From positions 992,501 through 1,056,500 of the forward strand of contig NZ_SRXV01000001.1 in assembly GCF_004793635.1 (NCBI RefSeq): DNA of 64,000 nt, written 5' to 3'. Position numbers and translations under genes: made by a program. The notes under the pieces are model-generated. The model was not told where the DNA came from and did not search any database. It was given only the letters and a program-made list of their open reading frames with translations. This DNA is from Marinicauda pacifica. Lineage in GTDB: Bacteria; Pseudomonadota; Alphaproteobacteria; Caulobacterales; Maricaulaceae. The number at the start of each line of letters is the position of its first letter. Position 1 is the first letter of the stretch. Below, one piece after another: positions 1 to 8,424 of this stretch.

Positions 1-606
1 ATTGATGACGGTTTCCGGTTCGAGCCCGGCCTGCTTGGCGAAATGAAGGCCCTCTGAGAGACCCTGCACGACGCCGGCGATGCAAATTTGATTGACCATC
101 TTGACCAGCTGGCCCGAACCAGCAGGCCCGGCCAGCGTGATCGCTTTCGCGTAGGCGTCCATGACCGGGCGGACCTTGTCGAAGTCCGACTCGCGCCCGC
201 CGCACATGATGGAGAGCTGCCCGTTCTCGGCGCCCGCCTGGCCGCCGGAAACCGGCGCATCCACGAAGCCGAGACCGGCTTCCTCAGCGCGTTCGGCCAG
301 CTGCCGGGCGAGCTCGGCGGAGGCCGTGGTGTGGTCGACCAGCACGGCGCCGGGCTTCATCGCGTCCAGAACCGGTTCGGCGATGGCGCGCACGTCAGGA
401 TCGTCGCCCAGACACATGAGGACCACGTCGCAGTCCTCTACCGCGTCTTCGGGGGATTGCGCCGCCCTGCCCGCGTGATCCTTCGCCCAGGCCTGCGCCT
501 TGGTCGCAGTGCGGTTCCAGACCGAGACCTGGTGACCCGCAGAAACAAGGTGTCCGGCCATCGGATAGCCCATGACCCCGAGGCCGAGAAAAGCAAGTTT
601 AGCCAT
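1..606 (-). CDS. NAD(P)-dependent beta-hydroxyacid dehydrogenase, 3-hydroxyisobutyrate dehydrogenase family (3' part outside window)
   Basis: About 202 residues are visible from the ATG at 606; the C-terminus lies beyond position 1. The N-terminus carries the Rossmann dinucleotide motif GLGVMG (residues 8-13). Further on are DAPVSGG, the substrate-binding signature of the family, and QLVKMVNQ with the expected catalytic lysine at residue 169 and the assisting asparagine at 173. The family oxidises short beta-hydroxyacids (3-hydroxyisobutyrate, tartronate semialdehyde, gamma-hydroxybutyrate) with NAD(P)+; the substrate cannot be fixed from this fragment. It starts 15 nt after the flavin reductase stop, so the two probably share a transcript. 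Confidence 0.85.
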   Translation of the reverse strand, partial: MAKLAFLGLGVMGYPMAGHLVSAGHQVSVWNRTATKAQAWAKDHAGRAAQSPEDAVEDCDVVLMCLGDDPDVRAIAEPVLDAMKPGAVLVDHTTASAELARQLAERAEEAGLGFVDAPVSGGQAGAENGQLSIMCGGRESDFDKVRPVMDAYAKAITLAGPAGSGQLVKMVNQICIAGVVQGLSEGLHFAKQAGLEPETVIN

Positions 607-621
607 GACGCGATGCTCCGG

Positions 622-1089
622 TCAGATCTGGAAATAGCTGGAACGGTTGAAGACGAGCGGGGACACGTCGCGCGGCGTGTCGAAGTCGAGCACCTCGGCC
701 ACGATGATATCGTGATCGCCCGCCTCGTGAATGGCTGTCGTGCGGCAGTCGAACCGCGCGATTGCGCCCTCCACGAAGAGGGCACCGCTCTCGCGCTGCG
801 TCCACTTCGCCCCGGTCAGCTCGAGACTGTCTTCGCGCGCGCACAGGGTGGACAGCATCTCCTGATCGCTGGCCAGCACGTTGATGCCGAAGGCCGGCGT
901 ATTGCGGAACAGCTCGTAGCGCGCACTGTCGCGTGCGATCGACCACAGGATCAGGGCAGGCTCGAGCGAGACCGACGAAAATGAATTGACCGTCATGGCA
1001 CAGGCCCGCTGCCCGTCCATCGTGGTGACAAGGGTCACCCCGGTCGGAAAGCGCGAGAGTGCGTCCCGGTAGGCCCGTGCACGTTTCAA
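622..1089 (-). CDS. Flavin reductase family protein
   Basis: 155-residue protein of the flavin reductase / FMN-binding split-barrel family. The motif FPTGVTLVTT near the N-terminus and MTVNSFSSVSLEPALILW (residues about 32-49) are the usual flavin-binding elements. Such proteins reduce free FMN or FAD with NAD(P)H, often for a two-component monooxygenase; no oxygenase partner is adjacent, so the partner is unknown. The start is a TTG at 1089 behind GGGAGACGGA; no in-frame ATG gives a full N-terminus. It is co-directional with the dehydrogenase downstream and divergent from motB. Confidence 0.85.
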   Translation of the reverse strand: MKRARAYRDALSRFPTGVTLVTTMDGQRACAMTVNSFSSVSLEPALILWSIARDSARYELFRNTPAFGINVLASDQEMLSTLCAREDSLELTGAKWTQRESGALFVEGAIARFDCRTTAIHEAGDHDIIVAEVLDFDTPRDVSPLVFNRSSYFQI

Positions 1090-1177
1090 ATCCGTCTCCC
1101 TGGCGAAGTTTGTCCGCTGAAACCGCCCCTTAACCCTGACGATGTTAACTGGCTGCCTGAATAGAGGGTGGATGGCA

Positions 1178-2092
1178 ATGGCGTCGGATCAACCGATCAT
1201 CATCAAGAAAGTCAAGAAGGGTGGCCATGAAGGTCACCATGGCGGGGCCTGGAAGGTCGCCTATGCCGACTTCGTGACAGCCATGATGGCCTTCTTCCTC
1301 CTGATGTGGCTGATCGCGACCGCAGACCCTGAGCAGAAGCGCGGCATCGCCGACTATTTCGCCCCCGCCAGCGTCAGCCCGACCAATTCGGGTTCCGGCG
1401 GCGTGCTGGCCGGGACCGAATTCGGAGACGAAGGTGTACGTGGACCGGGCTCTGCGTCCGTGGTCGAGCGTCTCGCCCCGGAATCGGTGCGCAACGAGAA
1501 TGTACGCCAACAACAATCCACCGAATCCTCCTCCGATGCCGACGATCAGCCGGACGTCTCACAGGATGCGCTCGCCAATGCCCTCGCCCGCCGCGAGGCA
1601 GCCGAGTTCGAGAGCGCCGAGATGTCGCTCCGCCAGGCGCTTCAGGACATGCCCGAGCTCGCCGAGCTGTCGCGGCACATCATAGTGGACGAGACCCCCG
1701 AAGGCCTTCGTATCCAGCTGATCGATGAAGAAGGCCGCTCGATGTTCCAGCCCGGTGCCGTAGAGCCCAACGAGCGCGCCGTCGTGCTGCTGCGCGCGGT
1801 CGCCGAGGTTGCCGAGCGCCTGCCCAACCGCCTCTCCATCTCCGGCCACACCGACGCTTCACCGGCGGGTGCCAACTCATTGTCCAACTGGCAGCTTTCC
1901 GCCTCGCGCGCCAACGCGGCCCTGGAAATCCTGAACGACGCGGGAATCGCCGAGCACCGCATTGCGGAAGTCTCCGGCAAGGCCAGCTCCGAACCGCTCT
2001 TTCCCGACGATCCCTATCTGGCGGGCAACCGGCGCCTGTCGATCATCCTGCTTCGCGAAGCGCCGGTGGTTCCCCCGGGCAATCGCATCTAG
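1178..2092 (+). CDS. motB: Flagellar motor protein MotB
   Basis: 304 residues. A basic N-terminus (KKVKKGGHEGHHGGAWKVA) leads into one transmembrane helix containing Asp31 in YADFVTAMMAFF, the ion-binding aspartate of the MotB plug/stator helix. The C-terminal third (about 175-295) is an OmpA-like peptidoglycan-binding domain with the signature SGHTDA and a NRRLSI-type end. With MotA it forms the proton-driven stator anchored to the cell wall. motA is not adjacent. I chose the ATG at 1178 because GAGGG lies 9 nt upstream; ATGs at 1142 and 1172 are alternatives. Two TTAAC sites (1130-1134 and 1145-1149) lie in the promoter region. Confidence 0.95.
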   Translation: MASDQPIIIKKVKKGGHEGHHGGAWKVAYADFVTAMMAFFLLMWLIATADPEQKRGIADYFAPASVSPTNSGSGGVLAGTEFGDEGVRGPGSASVVERLAPESVRNENVRQQQSTESSSDADDQPDVSQDALANALARREAAEFESAEMSLRQALQDMPELAELSRHIIVDETPEGLRIQLIDEEGRSMFQPGAVEPNERAVVLLRAVAEVAERLPNRLSISGHTDASPAGANSLSNWQLSASRANAALEILNDAGIAEHRIAEVSGKASSEPLFPDDPYLAGNRRLSIILLREAPVVPPGNRI

Positions 2093-2198
2093 GCGCGCGC
2101 GTTTGTCCACACACCTGAAGAAGCGCTTTTCCAAACACGGACTGCCCGGCTAGCATACCGGCTTGGCCCGGATTCGGGTGCGGCAGGCGTATTACCGT

Positions 2199-4028
2199 AT
2201 GGATCAGCTCTCGGCAGTGGGCGACTGGCGGATGTGGGCCATCATGGCCGGCGTTTGCGTCGCGATCGTCTTCTATTGCTGGGACAAATTCTCTATCGAG
2301 GTGGTGTCTGCAGTCGTCGTCGCAGCCTGCCTGCTCTTTTTCCAGGTTGCCGACGGACCGGACGCGGGCACCTTGCTCGCCGGCTTCGCCAATCCGGCAT
2401 TGATCACGATCCTGGCGCTTCTGATCATCGGACAGGGCATCTTCCAGACCGGCGCGCTGGAGGCGCCGACCCGGGCCATGCTCGCGATGTACGACGTGCG
2501 CCCGAAGATCACGATCCTGGCGCTATTCCTCTTCGTGTTCGCGGTTTCGGCCTTCATCAACAATACGCCTGTCGTGGTGATGTTCATCCCGATCCTCGGC
2601 GCCATCGCGGCGCGGGAGAAGAACTCGCCCTCCATCTACATGATGCCGCTGAGCTATGTCTGCATCCTGGCAGGCATGACGACGCTGATCGGATCCTCCA
2701 CGAACCTGCTCGTCGCGGAATCGCTGCTGGACACATCTGGCCTCCAGCTCGGCTTTTTCACGCCTACGGGCCCGGGCCTGATACTGGCGGGAGTGGGGCT
2801 GCTCTACATCACTTTCATCCTGCCTCATCTCACGCCCAAGCGCGCCGACATGGAATCGGAAATCACCGGCACCTCGGCGGGCAAACAGTATATCGCGCAG
2901 ATCGAAGTGGGCTCCGGCCACCCCCTGCTGGGCCAGAAGCCGGTGGCCGGCATGTTCCCGGACCTTCCCGATGTCACGGTACGCATGATTCAGCGCGGAG
3001 AAAATGCGCTGCTCCCCCCGTTCGACACGGTCGAGCTGAAACACGGCGACCTGGTCATCGTGGCGGCGACCCGCAAGAAGCTGACCGAGCTTCTGTCGAG
3101 CCGGGCCGATTTCCTTAAAGGCATGCTGCGTGCAGCCGGACCGGGAGAAGCCCCGGCGCCTGGCGAGCGGCTGGCGATCACCGAGGCCATCGTGTCGCCC
3201 GGCTCACGCCTGATCGGGCGCACCATCCGGCAGATCGGCTTTCGCCATTCGGTGGGTGCGGTCGTGCTGGGCATTCAGCGCCGCTCGCGCATGTTCCGCG
3301 CCCGCATGGGCGAAATACGCCTTGAAGCGGGCGACGTGTTGTTGATGTTCGGAACCGGAGACGCGATGCGCAAGTTGCGCGCGGACCGCGACCTGCTGCT
3401 GATCGAATGGGCGACGAGCGACCTGCCCGACCCGCGCCGCGCCATGGCGGCGCGTGTAATTTTCGGCGGGGTGGTCCTGACTGCGGCGACGGGGCTCCTG
3501 CCGATCGTCGTTTCCTCGGTACTCGGCGCCGTCGCGATGATAGCCACCGGATCGCTGAACACACGCCAGGCCGCGCGCGCCTTCGACATGAAGGTCTATC
3601 TGCTGATCGGCTCGGCATTCGCGCTGGGCACCAGCCTGGAAGCCACAGGCGGCGCGGAAGTGCTGGCCTATGGCGTGGTCGCGCTTTTCCAGCCGTTTGG
3701 AACCATCGCGCTGCTGTCGGCGCTTTTCTTCCTGGTGGCCGCGCTGACCAACGTCCTGTCCAACAATGCCACGGCGATCCTGTTCACTCCGATCGCGCTC
3801 AATGCGGCCGAACAGACCGGGGGCGATCCCATCCTGTTCGCATTGACGGTGCTTTTTGCAGCCAACACCTGTTTCGCCACGCCGATCGGCTATCAGACAA
3901 ACCTTCTGGTAATGGGACCGGGCAAATACAAGTTCACCGACTTCGTGAAAGCGGGCCTTCCCCTCTCTTTGCTCATTTGGGCTGCCTTCACCGTGTTTAT
4001 CTGGCTAAATTCCGGATTGAGATTTTGA
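2199..4028 (+). CDS. SLC13/DASS family anion permease with two central RCK_C (TrkA-C) domains
   Basis: 609 residues. N-terminal hydrophobic helices (to about residue 220) include the SLC13 motif NNTPVVVMFIPI and the sequence IGSSTNLLV. A soluble insert follows with two TrkA-C-like modules (about 225-310 and 325-405; each has the GDV/GDLVI..A/G pattern). A second membrane half carries LSNNATAILFTPIALNAA and the FATPIGYQTNLLV repeat. This layout is that of sodium-coupled sulfate or dicarboxylate transporters of the YbhI/SLC13 group; the anion is not predictable by eye. An upstream TTG at 2163 is a possible alternative start. No partner gene is adjacent. Confidence 0.88.
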   Translation: MDQLSAVGDWRMWAIMAGVCVAIVFYCWDKFSIEVVSAVVVAACLLFFQVADGPDAGTLLAGFANPALITILALLIIGQGIFQTGALEAPTRAMLAMYDVRPKITILALFLFVFAVSAFINNTPVVVMFIPILGAIAAREKNSPSIYMMPLSYVCILAGMTTLIGSSTNLLVAESLLDTSGLQLGFFTPTGPGLILAGVGLLYITFILPHLTPKRADMESEITGTSAGKQYIAQIEVGSGHPLLGQKPVAGMFPDLPDVTVRMIQRGENALLPPFDTVELKHGDLVIVAATRKKLTELLSSRADFLKGMLRAAGPGEAPAPGERLAITEAIVSPGSRLIGRTIRQIGFRHSVGAVVLGIQRRSRMFRARMGEIRLEAGDVLLMFGTGDAMRKLRADRDLLLIEWATSDLPDPRRAMAARVIFGGVVLTAATGLLPIVVSSVLGAVAMIATGSLNTRQAARAFDMKVYLLIGSAFALGTSLEATGGAEVLAYGVVALFQPFGTIALLSALFFLVAALTNVLSNNATAILFTPIALNAAEQTGGDPILFALTVLFAANTCFATPIGYQTNLLVMGPGKYKFTDFVKAGLPLSLLIWAAFTVFIWLNSGLRF

Positions 4029-4080
4029 TGCGCCGGCCAAACTCTGACATCCTGCTCAAAGCCGCTTTTGGAGCTGGTGT

Positions 4081-4824
4081 GTGACCCATCCCTTCAAAAC
4101 CAATCAGCTGCCTTTCTTCCTGACGGCGCCGGCGCCCTGCCCCTACCTGCCAGGCGAAATGGAGCGGAAGGTCTTTACCAAGATGGAGACGTCCGACGGG
4201 GCGGCGCTGAATGATGCGCTGACCCATGTGGGTTTCCGGCGCAGCCAATCGATCCTTTATCGTCCTGCCTGCGAACGATGTGCCGCCTGCAAATCGGCGC
4301 GCATTCCGGTCTCCGAGGTCAAGCTGAGCCGGAGCCAGCGCCGGATCGTGAAGCGGAATCGGGGCCTGATTCGCAGCTCGGCCCCCGCTCAGGCGACGCC
4401 CGAACTCTACGCGCTCCTGTCGCGCTATCTGGACGCGCGTCATGGCGATGGCGACATGGCCGGCATGGATTTCTTCGAGTTTGCCAGCATGGTCGAGGAC
4501 GGTGCCCAGTCGACCAGCATTGCCGAGTACCGCGACGCGGACGGGTTCCTGATGGCCGCGGCCCTGATCGACGAGCTGAGCGACGGCTTCTCGATGGTCT
4601 ACAGCTTCTTCGATCCCGATCTGGTCCGGTACAGTCTCGGCAGCTTCATGATTCTCGATCATATCGAGCGCGCGCGCGAGGCCGGCCTGGATCATATCTA
4701 TCTAGGCTACTGGGTGCCCGGCAGTCCCAAAATGCATTACAAGGCCGCCTTCCAGCCGCTCGAAATTCTCGAGCCGGCCGGATGGAGACGTTTGACCGAC
4801 GCCGAGCGTCAGGTCAAAACGTAA
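4081..4824 (+). CDS. bpt: Aspartate/glutamate leucyltransferase Bpt (N-end rule, ATE1-like family)
   Basis: 247 residues. The start is GTG at 4081 with GGAG seven bases upstream. The N-terminal ATE domain shows PCPYLPGEMERKVFT and the cysteine cluster CERCAACKSARI. The C-terminal half has the GNAT-like acyltransferase signature FFDPDLVRYSLGSFMILD and LGYWVPGSPKMHYKAAFQP. The enzyme transfers leucine from Leu-tRNA to N-terminal Asp or Glu, marking proteins for ClpS/ClpAP degradation. Length and motifs are normal. It stands alone between two transporters. Confidence 0.93.
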   Translation: MTHPFKTNQLPFFLTAPAPCPYLPGEMERKVFTKMETSDGAALNDALTHVGFRRSQSILYRPACERCAACKSARIPVSEVKLSRSQRRIVKRNRGLIRSSAPAQATPELYALLSRYLDARHGDGDMAGMDFFEFASMVEDGAQSTSIAEYRDADGFLMAAALIDELSDGFSMVYSFFDPDLVRYSLGSFMILDHIERAREAGLDHIYLGYWVPGSPKMHYKAAFQPLEILEPAGWRRLTDAERQVKT

Positions 4825-4937
4825 TCAGACGATCCGGTTATCGGCCGGGCCATTCTGTACAACCAAACGTGTCGATGGCCGAAATAACGGCCGGCGCCCG
4901 CAAGAAGGCGCCACACGTCATACGGGGGAGACGATCC

Positions 4938-6062
4938 ATGGATCGGCGGACGTTCATCAGCGCGGCGGGGATTGCGGCGGTCGGGGCAGCATCGGCATGT
5001 TCACAGGGCTCGGACGGAACGTCTGAACGCGTGGCCGCACCGGCGGTCAATCGCGGGCGAACCCGCCGGTTACGCATGGTCACCACCTGGCCGCCCGGGT
5101 TTCCCGGTCTCGGGACCGCCGCGGTACGCACCGCCGAGCTGATCACCCAGATGTCGGGCGGCTCGCTCGAGGTCGAGGTGTACGGTGCGGGCGAGATTGT
5201 CGGCGCATTCGAAGTCTTCGACGCGGTCTCCAACGGCGTCGCGGACATGTATCACGCCGCCGATTATTACTGGCAGGGCCGGTCTCCGGCCTTCAACTTC
5301 TACTGCGCGGTGCCGATGGGCATGACGCCCTACGAGATCATGGCGTGGGTGGAATACGGCGGCGGACAGGAGCTTTGGAACGAGCTTTCCAACCCGTTCA
5401 ACATCCAGCCTTTCCAGGCGGGCAATACCGGCCACCAGATGGGCGGGTGGTTCAAACGCGAAATCAATACGCTCGAGGATTTTCGCGGGCTGCGCATGCG
5501 TATTCCCGGACTCGGCGGCAATGTCATCCGCGAACTCGGAGGCGCGGCCGTCGCGCTGTCCGGTGGCGAAATCTACCAGTCGCTGCAGTCCGGAGCGATC
5601 GACGCCACCGAATGGGTCGGGCCCTGGAACGACCTGGCCTTCGGCTTCTACCGTGAAGCTCCCTATTATTACGGTCCCGGATTCCACGAGCCGGGCTCGG
5701 CCCTGGCGCTCGGGATCAATCTCGGCGTCTGGGAATCGCTGGCGAGCGACCACCAGGCGATCGTGCGCGGCGCATGTCATGCCGCAAACAATCAGAGCCT
5801 GGCCGAATTCAATCACCAGAACGGTCTCGCCCTTCGCACGCTGACCGAGGACCATGGGGTGCAGCTGCGCTCCTTCTCGGACGATATCTGGCTTGAGGTC
5901 GGGCGCATCTGCGAGCAAGTCGTCGCCGACAGCGCGAATGCGGATGCCATCTCCCGCCGGGTCTATGACAGCTACCTGCAGTCGCGCAGACTGGTGCGTG
6001 ACTGGGCGAACGTGTCCGAAGCTCCCTATTATCGTCAGCGTGACCGCATTCTCGGTCGCTAG
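4938..6062 (+). CDS. TRAP transporter substrate-binding protein, TakP/2-oxoacid type
   Basis: 374 residues from ATG 4938, behind GGGGAG at 4925-4930. The N-terminus has a twin-arginine start (MDRRTFI) followed by a hydrophobic stretch and Cys21 in AASACSQ, so export as a Tat lipoprotein is plausible, though the lipobox is not strict. The mature part has TWPPGFPGLGT, ADYYWQG, LRMRIPGLGG and IDATEWVGPWND, which match the TakP family that binds pyruvate and other 2-oxoacids in the periplasm; the ligand is inferred from family. It is followed after 4 nt by the two permease genes, making a complete TRAP operon (4938-8424). Confidence 0.9.
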   Translation: MDRRTFISAAGIAAVGAASACSQGSDGTSERVAAPAVNRGRTRRLRMVTTWPPGFPGLGTAAVRTAELITQMSGGSLEVEVYGAGEIVGAFEVFDAVSNGVADMYHAADYYWQGRSPAFNFYCAVPMGMTPYEIMAWVEYGGGQELWNELSNPFNIQPFQAGNTGHQMGGWFKREINTLEDFRGLRMRIPGLGGNVIRELGGAAVALSGGEIYQSLQSGAIDATEWVGPWNDLAFGFYREAPYYYGPGFHEPGSALALGINLGVWESLASDHQAIVRGACHAANNQSLAEFNHQNGLALRTLTEDHGVQLRSFSDDIWLEVGRICEQVVADSANADAISRRVYDSYLQSRRLVRDWANVSEAPYYRQRDRILGR

Positions 6063-6066
6063 CGCC

Positions 6067-6846
6067 ATGAGATCCGGAGACGTCCTGCTGGTTCTCATCG
6101 TTGCGGCAAGCCTGGCGCTGATCGCGGCCGACGGCGCGACGGGCGGCGCGGTTCAGGCCTGGATCGCGGCCAATCTGTCAGCTGTCGCCGCGTGGGCCGG
6201 CGATTTTCTGGTCCTGCTCGGGCTGGTTCTCAGCCCGCTTCTGGCCCTGCCGCTCATCCTGCTGATCTGGGGCCGCGTATCCGGCCTGCCGCCTCTGGCC
6301 GAGCGAGTCCTGACCAGGACCACGCAAATGCTCGATGCGATCAGCGAAACGCTGAGCGACGCGGTGCGCTGGTTCGCGCTGGCCCTGGTCATCGTCACCG
6401 TCGTGGTGGTGATCCAGCGCTATGTGTTCGGCAATTCATCCACGAAGCTGCAGGAAAGCGTCATCTATCTGCACAGCCTCCTCTTCCTGCTGAGCGCAGG
6501 GGCGACGCTGCTACACGGCGGCCATGTGCGGGTCGACGTGATCTATTCCAAGTTGTCCGACCAGGGCAAAGCCTGGACCGATCTCTTCGGCTATTATCTG
6601 GCCCTGGTGCCGATGTGCGTGCTGATCCTGACGACCTCGCGCAGCTATGTTGGCGGGGCATGGCGCGTTCTTGAAAGCTCGCGCGAAAGCGACGGTCTGC
6701 CCCTGGTCTTCGCACTGAAGACCGCGATTCCGCTATTTGCCGTCCTGCTCATCCTGCAGGGCTTTGCCATGACGGCCCGCGCCGTCCTGACACTGTGCGG
6801 ACGCGAGGCGCCCGTGCCCGGCGAGCCGGCCCGGCGGGAGCTGTAG
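6067..6846 (+). CDS. TRAP transporter small permease subunit (DctQ family)
   Basis: 259 residues from the ATG at 6067, just after the stop of the binding-protein gene. Two hydrophobic segments precede the typical four-helix DctQ core, which includes QRYVFGNSSTKLQESVIYL (around residues 118-136) and HGGHVRVDVIYSKLS, the family's conserved central motif. The extended N-terminus is usual for the form paired with TakP-like binding proteins. It forms the membrane complex with the large permease encoded 3 nt downstream. Confidence 0.9.
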   Translation: MRSGDVLLVLIVAASLALIAADGATGGAVQAWIAANLSAVAAWAGDFLVLLGLVLSPLLALPLILLIWGRVSGLPPLAERVLTRTTQMLDAISETLSDAVRWFALALVIVTVVVVIQRYVFGNSSTKLQESVIYLHSLLFLLSAGATLLHGGHVRVDVIYSKLSDQGKAWTDLFGYYLALVPMCVLILTTSRSYVGGAWRVLESSRESDGLPLVFALKTAIPLFAVLLILQGFAMTARAVLTLCGREAPVPGEPARREL

Positions 6847-6849
6847 GTC

Positions 6850-8424
6850 ATGGCGGTGTTCTACGAGATCCTGCCCTTCGCGATGTTCGCCCTCGCCTTT
6901 GCGGCGCTGCTGCGCGGCTACCCGGTGGCCTTCACCCTGGCCGGCGTGGGGATTGCCTTCGCGATCCTCGGCGTAGCGCTAGACGTGTTCGATCCCATCC
7001 ATCTGCGCGCCTTCCCGCAGCGCATCTACGGCAACATCATGGAGATGGACAAAGCCATTCTGGTGGCCGTCCCGCTCTTCGTCTTCATGGGCGTGATGCT
7101 GGAAAAATCGCGTGTGGCGGAGGAGTTGCTGGAGGCGATGGGTGCCCTGTTCGGCACGATGCGCGGCGGGCTCGGCATCTCCGTCGTCGTGGTCGGCGCC
7201 CTGCTGGCGGCATCAACCGGGATTGTCGGCGCGACCGTGGTGACAATGGGGCTTCTCTCCCTGCCGACCATGCTGAGGCGCGGGTACGATCCCGCGCTGG
7301 CATCCGGCTCGATCGCTGCCGCCGGCACGCTCGGGCAGATTATCCCCCCGTCCATCGTTCTGGTGCTGCTCGGCGATCAGCTTTCGAGCGCGTATGCCGA
7401 AGCGCAGCGCGCACAGGGCATATTCTCCCCCGACGTCGTTTCGGTCGGGGATTTGTTTGCCGGCGCGCTGATACCCGGCGTCCTGCTGGTGCTGGTCTAT
7501 GTCGGATACCAGCTGGTGATGGCACACCTGAAGCCGGAAGGGTCGCCGGCCATTGCCCGCGGTGAATTGAAGCTGAGCTGGCGCGCGCTGTTGAGCGCGC
7601 TCATTCCACCTCTGCTTCTGATCGTGGCCGTGCTCGGGTCGATCCTGTCCGGTCTGGCCACACCCACCGAAGCGGCCGCCGTCGGCGCGCTGGGGGCGAC
7701 CTTGCTGGCCGGATTCAGAAATGCCGGCGCCGCGACCAACCCGGGCTACGGGCGCTCCATCATCGCATTGGGAGGCGCAGGCCTGCTCCTGCTGATCTTC
7801 TCCACCGGGGTGATCGATCTCAAAACGGCCGATGCGGGCCTTGCCCTGGGCGCGGCCTATGCCGTCTGTGCGCTCGCAGCGCTGGCCACGCTTCTCGCGC
7901 TCTGGCGGTTGAAGCGAACCGGCGTGCTGGACGAGGTGATGACGGCGACCGCGCGGATCTCGTCCATGGTGTTCGTCATCCTGATCGGGGCATCCCTGTT
8001 TTCCCTGGTCTTCCGTGAACTGGGCGGTGACGAGAGCGTAGAGCATCTGCTCACCTCCATGCCCGGCGGTGTCTTCGGCGCCTTGGCAGCCGTGATGATC
8101 GTGATGTTCCTGCTCGGCTTCTTCCTGGACTTCATCGAGATCACCTTCGTCGTGGTGCCCATTGTGGCGCCCGTCCTGCTGATGATGGGCGTCGATCCGG
8201 TCTGGCTCGGCGTTCTGATGGCGATGAACCTGCAGACCAGCTTCCTGACACCCCCGTTCGGGTTTGCGCTCTTCTACCTGCGCGGGGTCGCGCCGGAACA
8301 AGTCACCACTGGGGCGATTTACAGGGGAGCGATGCCGTTCGTGTTCATCCAGCTCGCCGCGATCGTCGTCATCATTCTCATGCCCTGGCTTGCGACAGCC
8401 CTGCCTGGATTGCTCTATGACTGA
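6850..8424 (+). CDS. TRAP transporter large permease subunit (DctM family)
   Basis: 524 residues, strongly hydrophobic, with about 12 or more membrane segments. Family motifs include VPLFVFMGVMLEKS, STGIVGATVVTMGLLSLP, GTLGQIIPPSIVLVLLG and LQTSFLTPPFGFALFYLRGV near the C-terminus. It is the transport subunit using the sodium or proton gradient. A hydrophobic insert near residues 250-380 makes it longer than the roughly 425-residue minimal DctM, as expected for the TakP-associated subgroup. Its end overlaps the next gene by 8 nt. Confidence 0.93.
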   Translation: MAVFYEILPFAMFALAFAALLRGYPVAFTLAGVGIAFAILGVALDVFDPIHLRAFPQRIYGNIMEMDKAILVAVPLFVFMGVMLEKSRVAEELLEAMGALFGTMRGGLGISVVVVGALLAASTGIVGATVVTMGLLSLPTMLRRGYDPALASGSIAAAGTLGQIIPPSIVLVLLGDQLSSAYAEAQRAQGIFSPDVVSVGDLFAGALIPGVLLVLVYVGYQLVMAHLKPEGSPAIARGELKLSWRALLSALIPPLLLIVAVLGSILSGLATPTEAAAVGALGATLLAGFRNAGAATNPGYGRSIIALGGAGLLLLIFSTGVIDLKTADAGLALGAAYAVCALAALATLLALWRLKRTGVLDEVMTATARISSMVFVILIGASLFSLVFRELGGDESVEHLLTSMPGGVFGALAAVMIVMFLLGFFLDFIEITFVVVPIVAPVLLMMGVDPVWLGVLMAMNLQTSFLTPPFGFALFYLRGVAPEQVTTGAIYRGAMPFVFIQLAAIVVIILMPWLATALPGLLYD

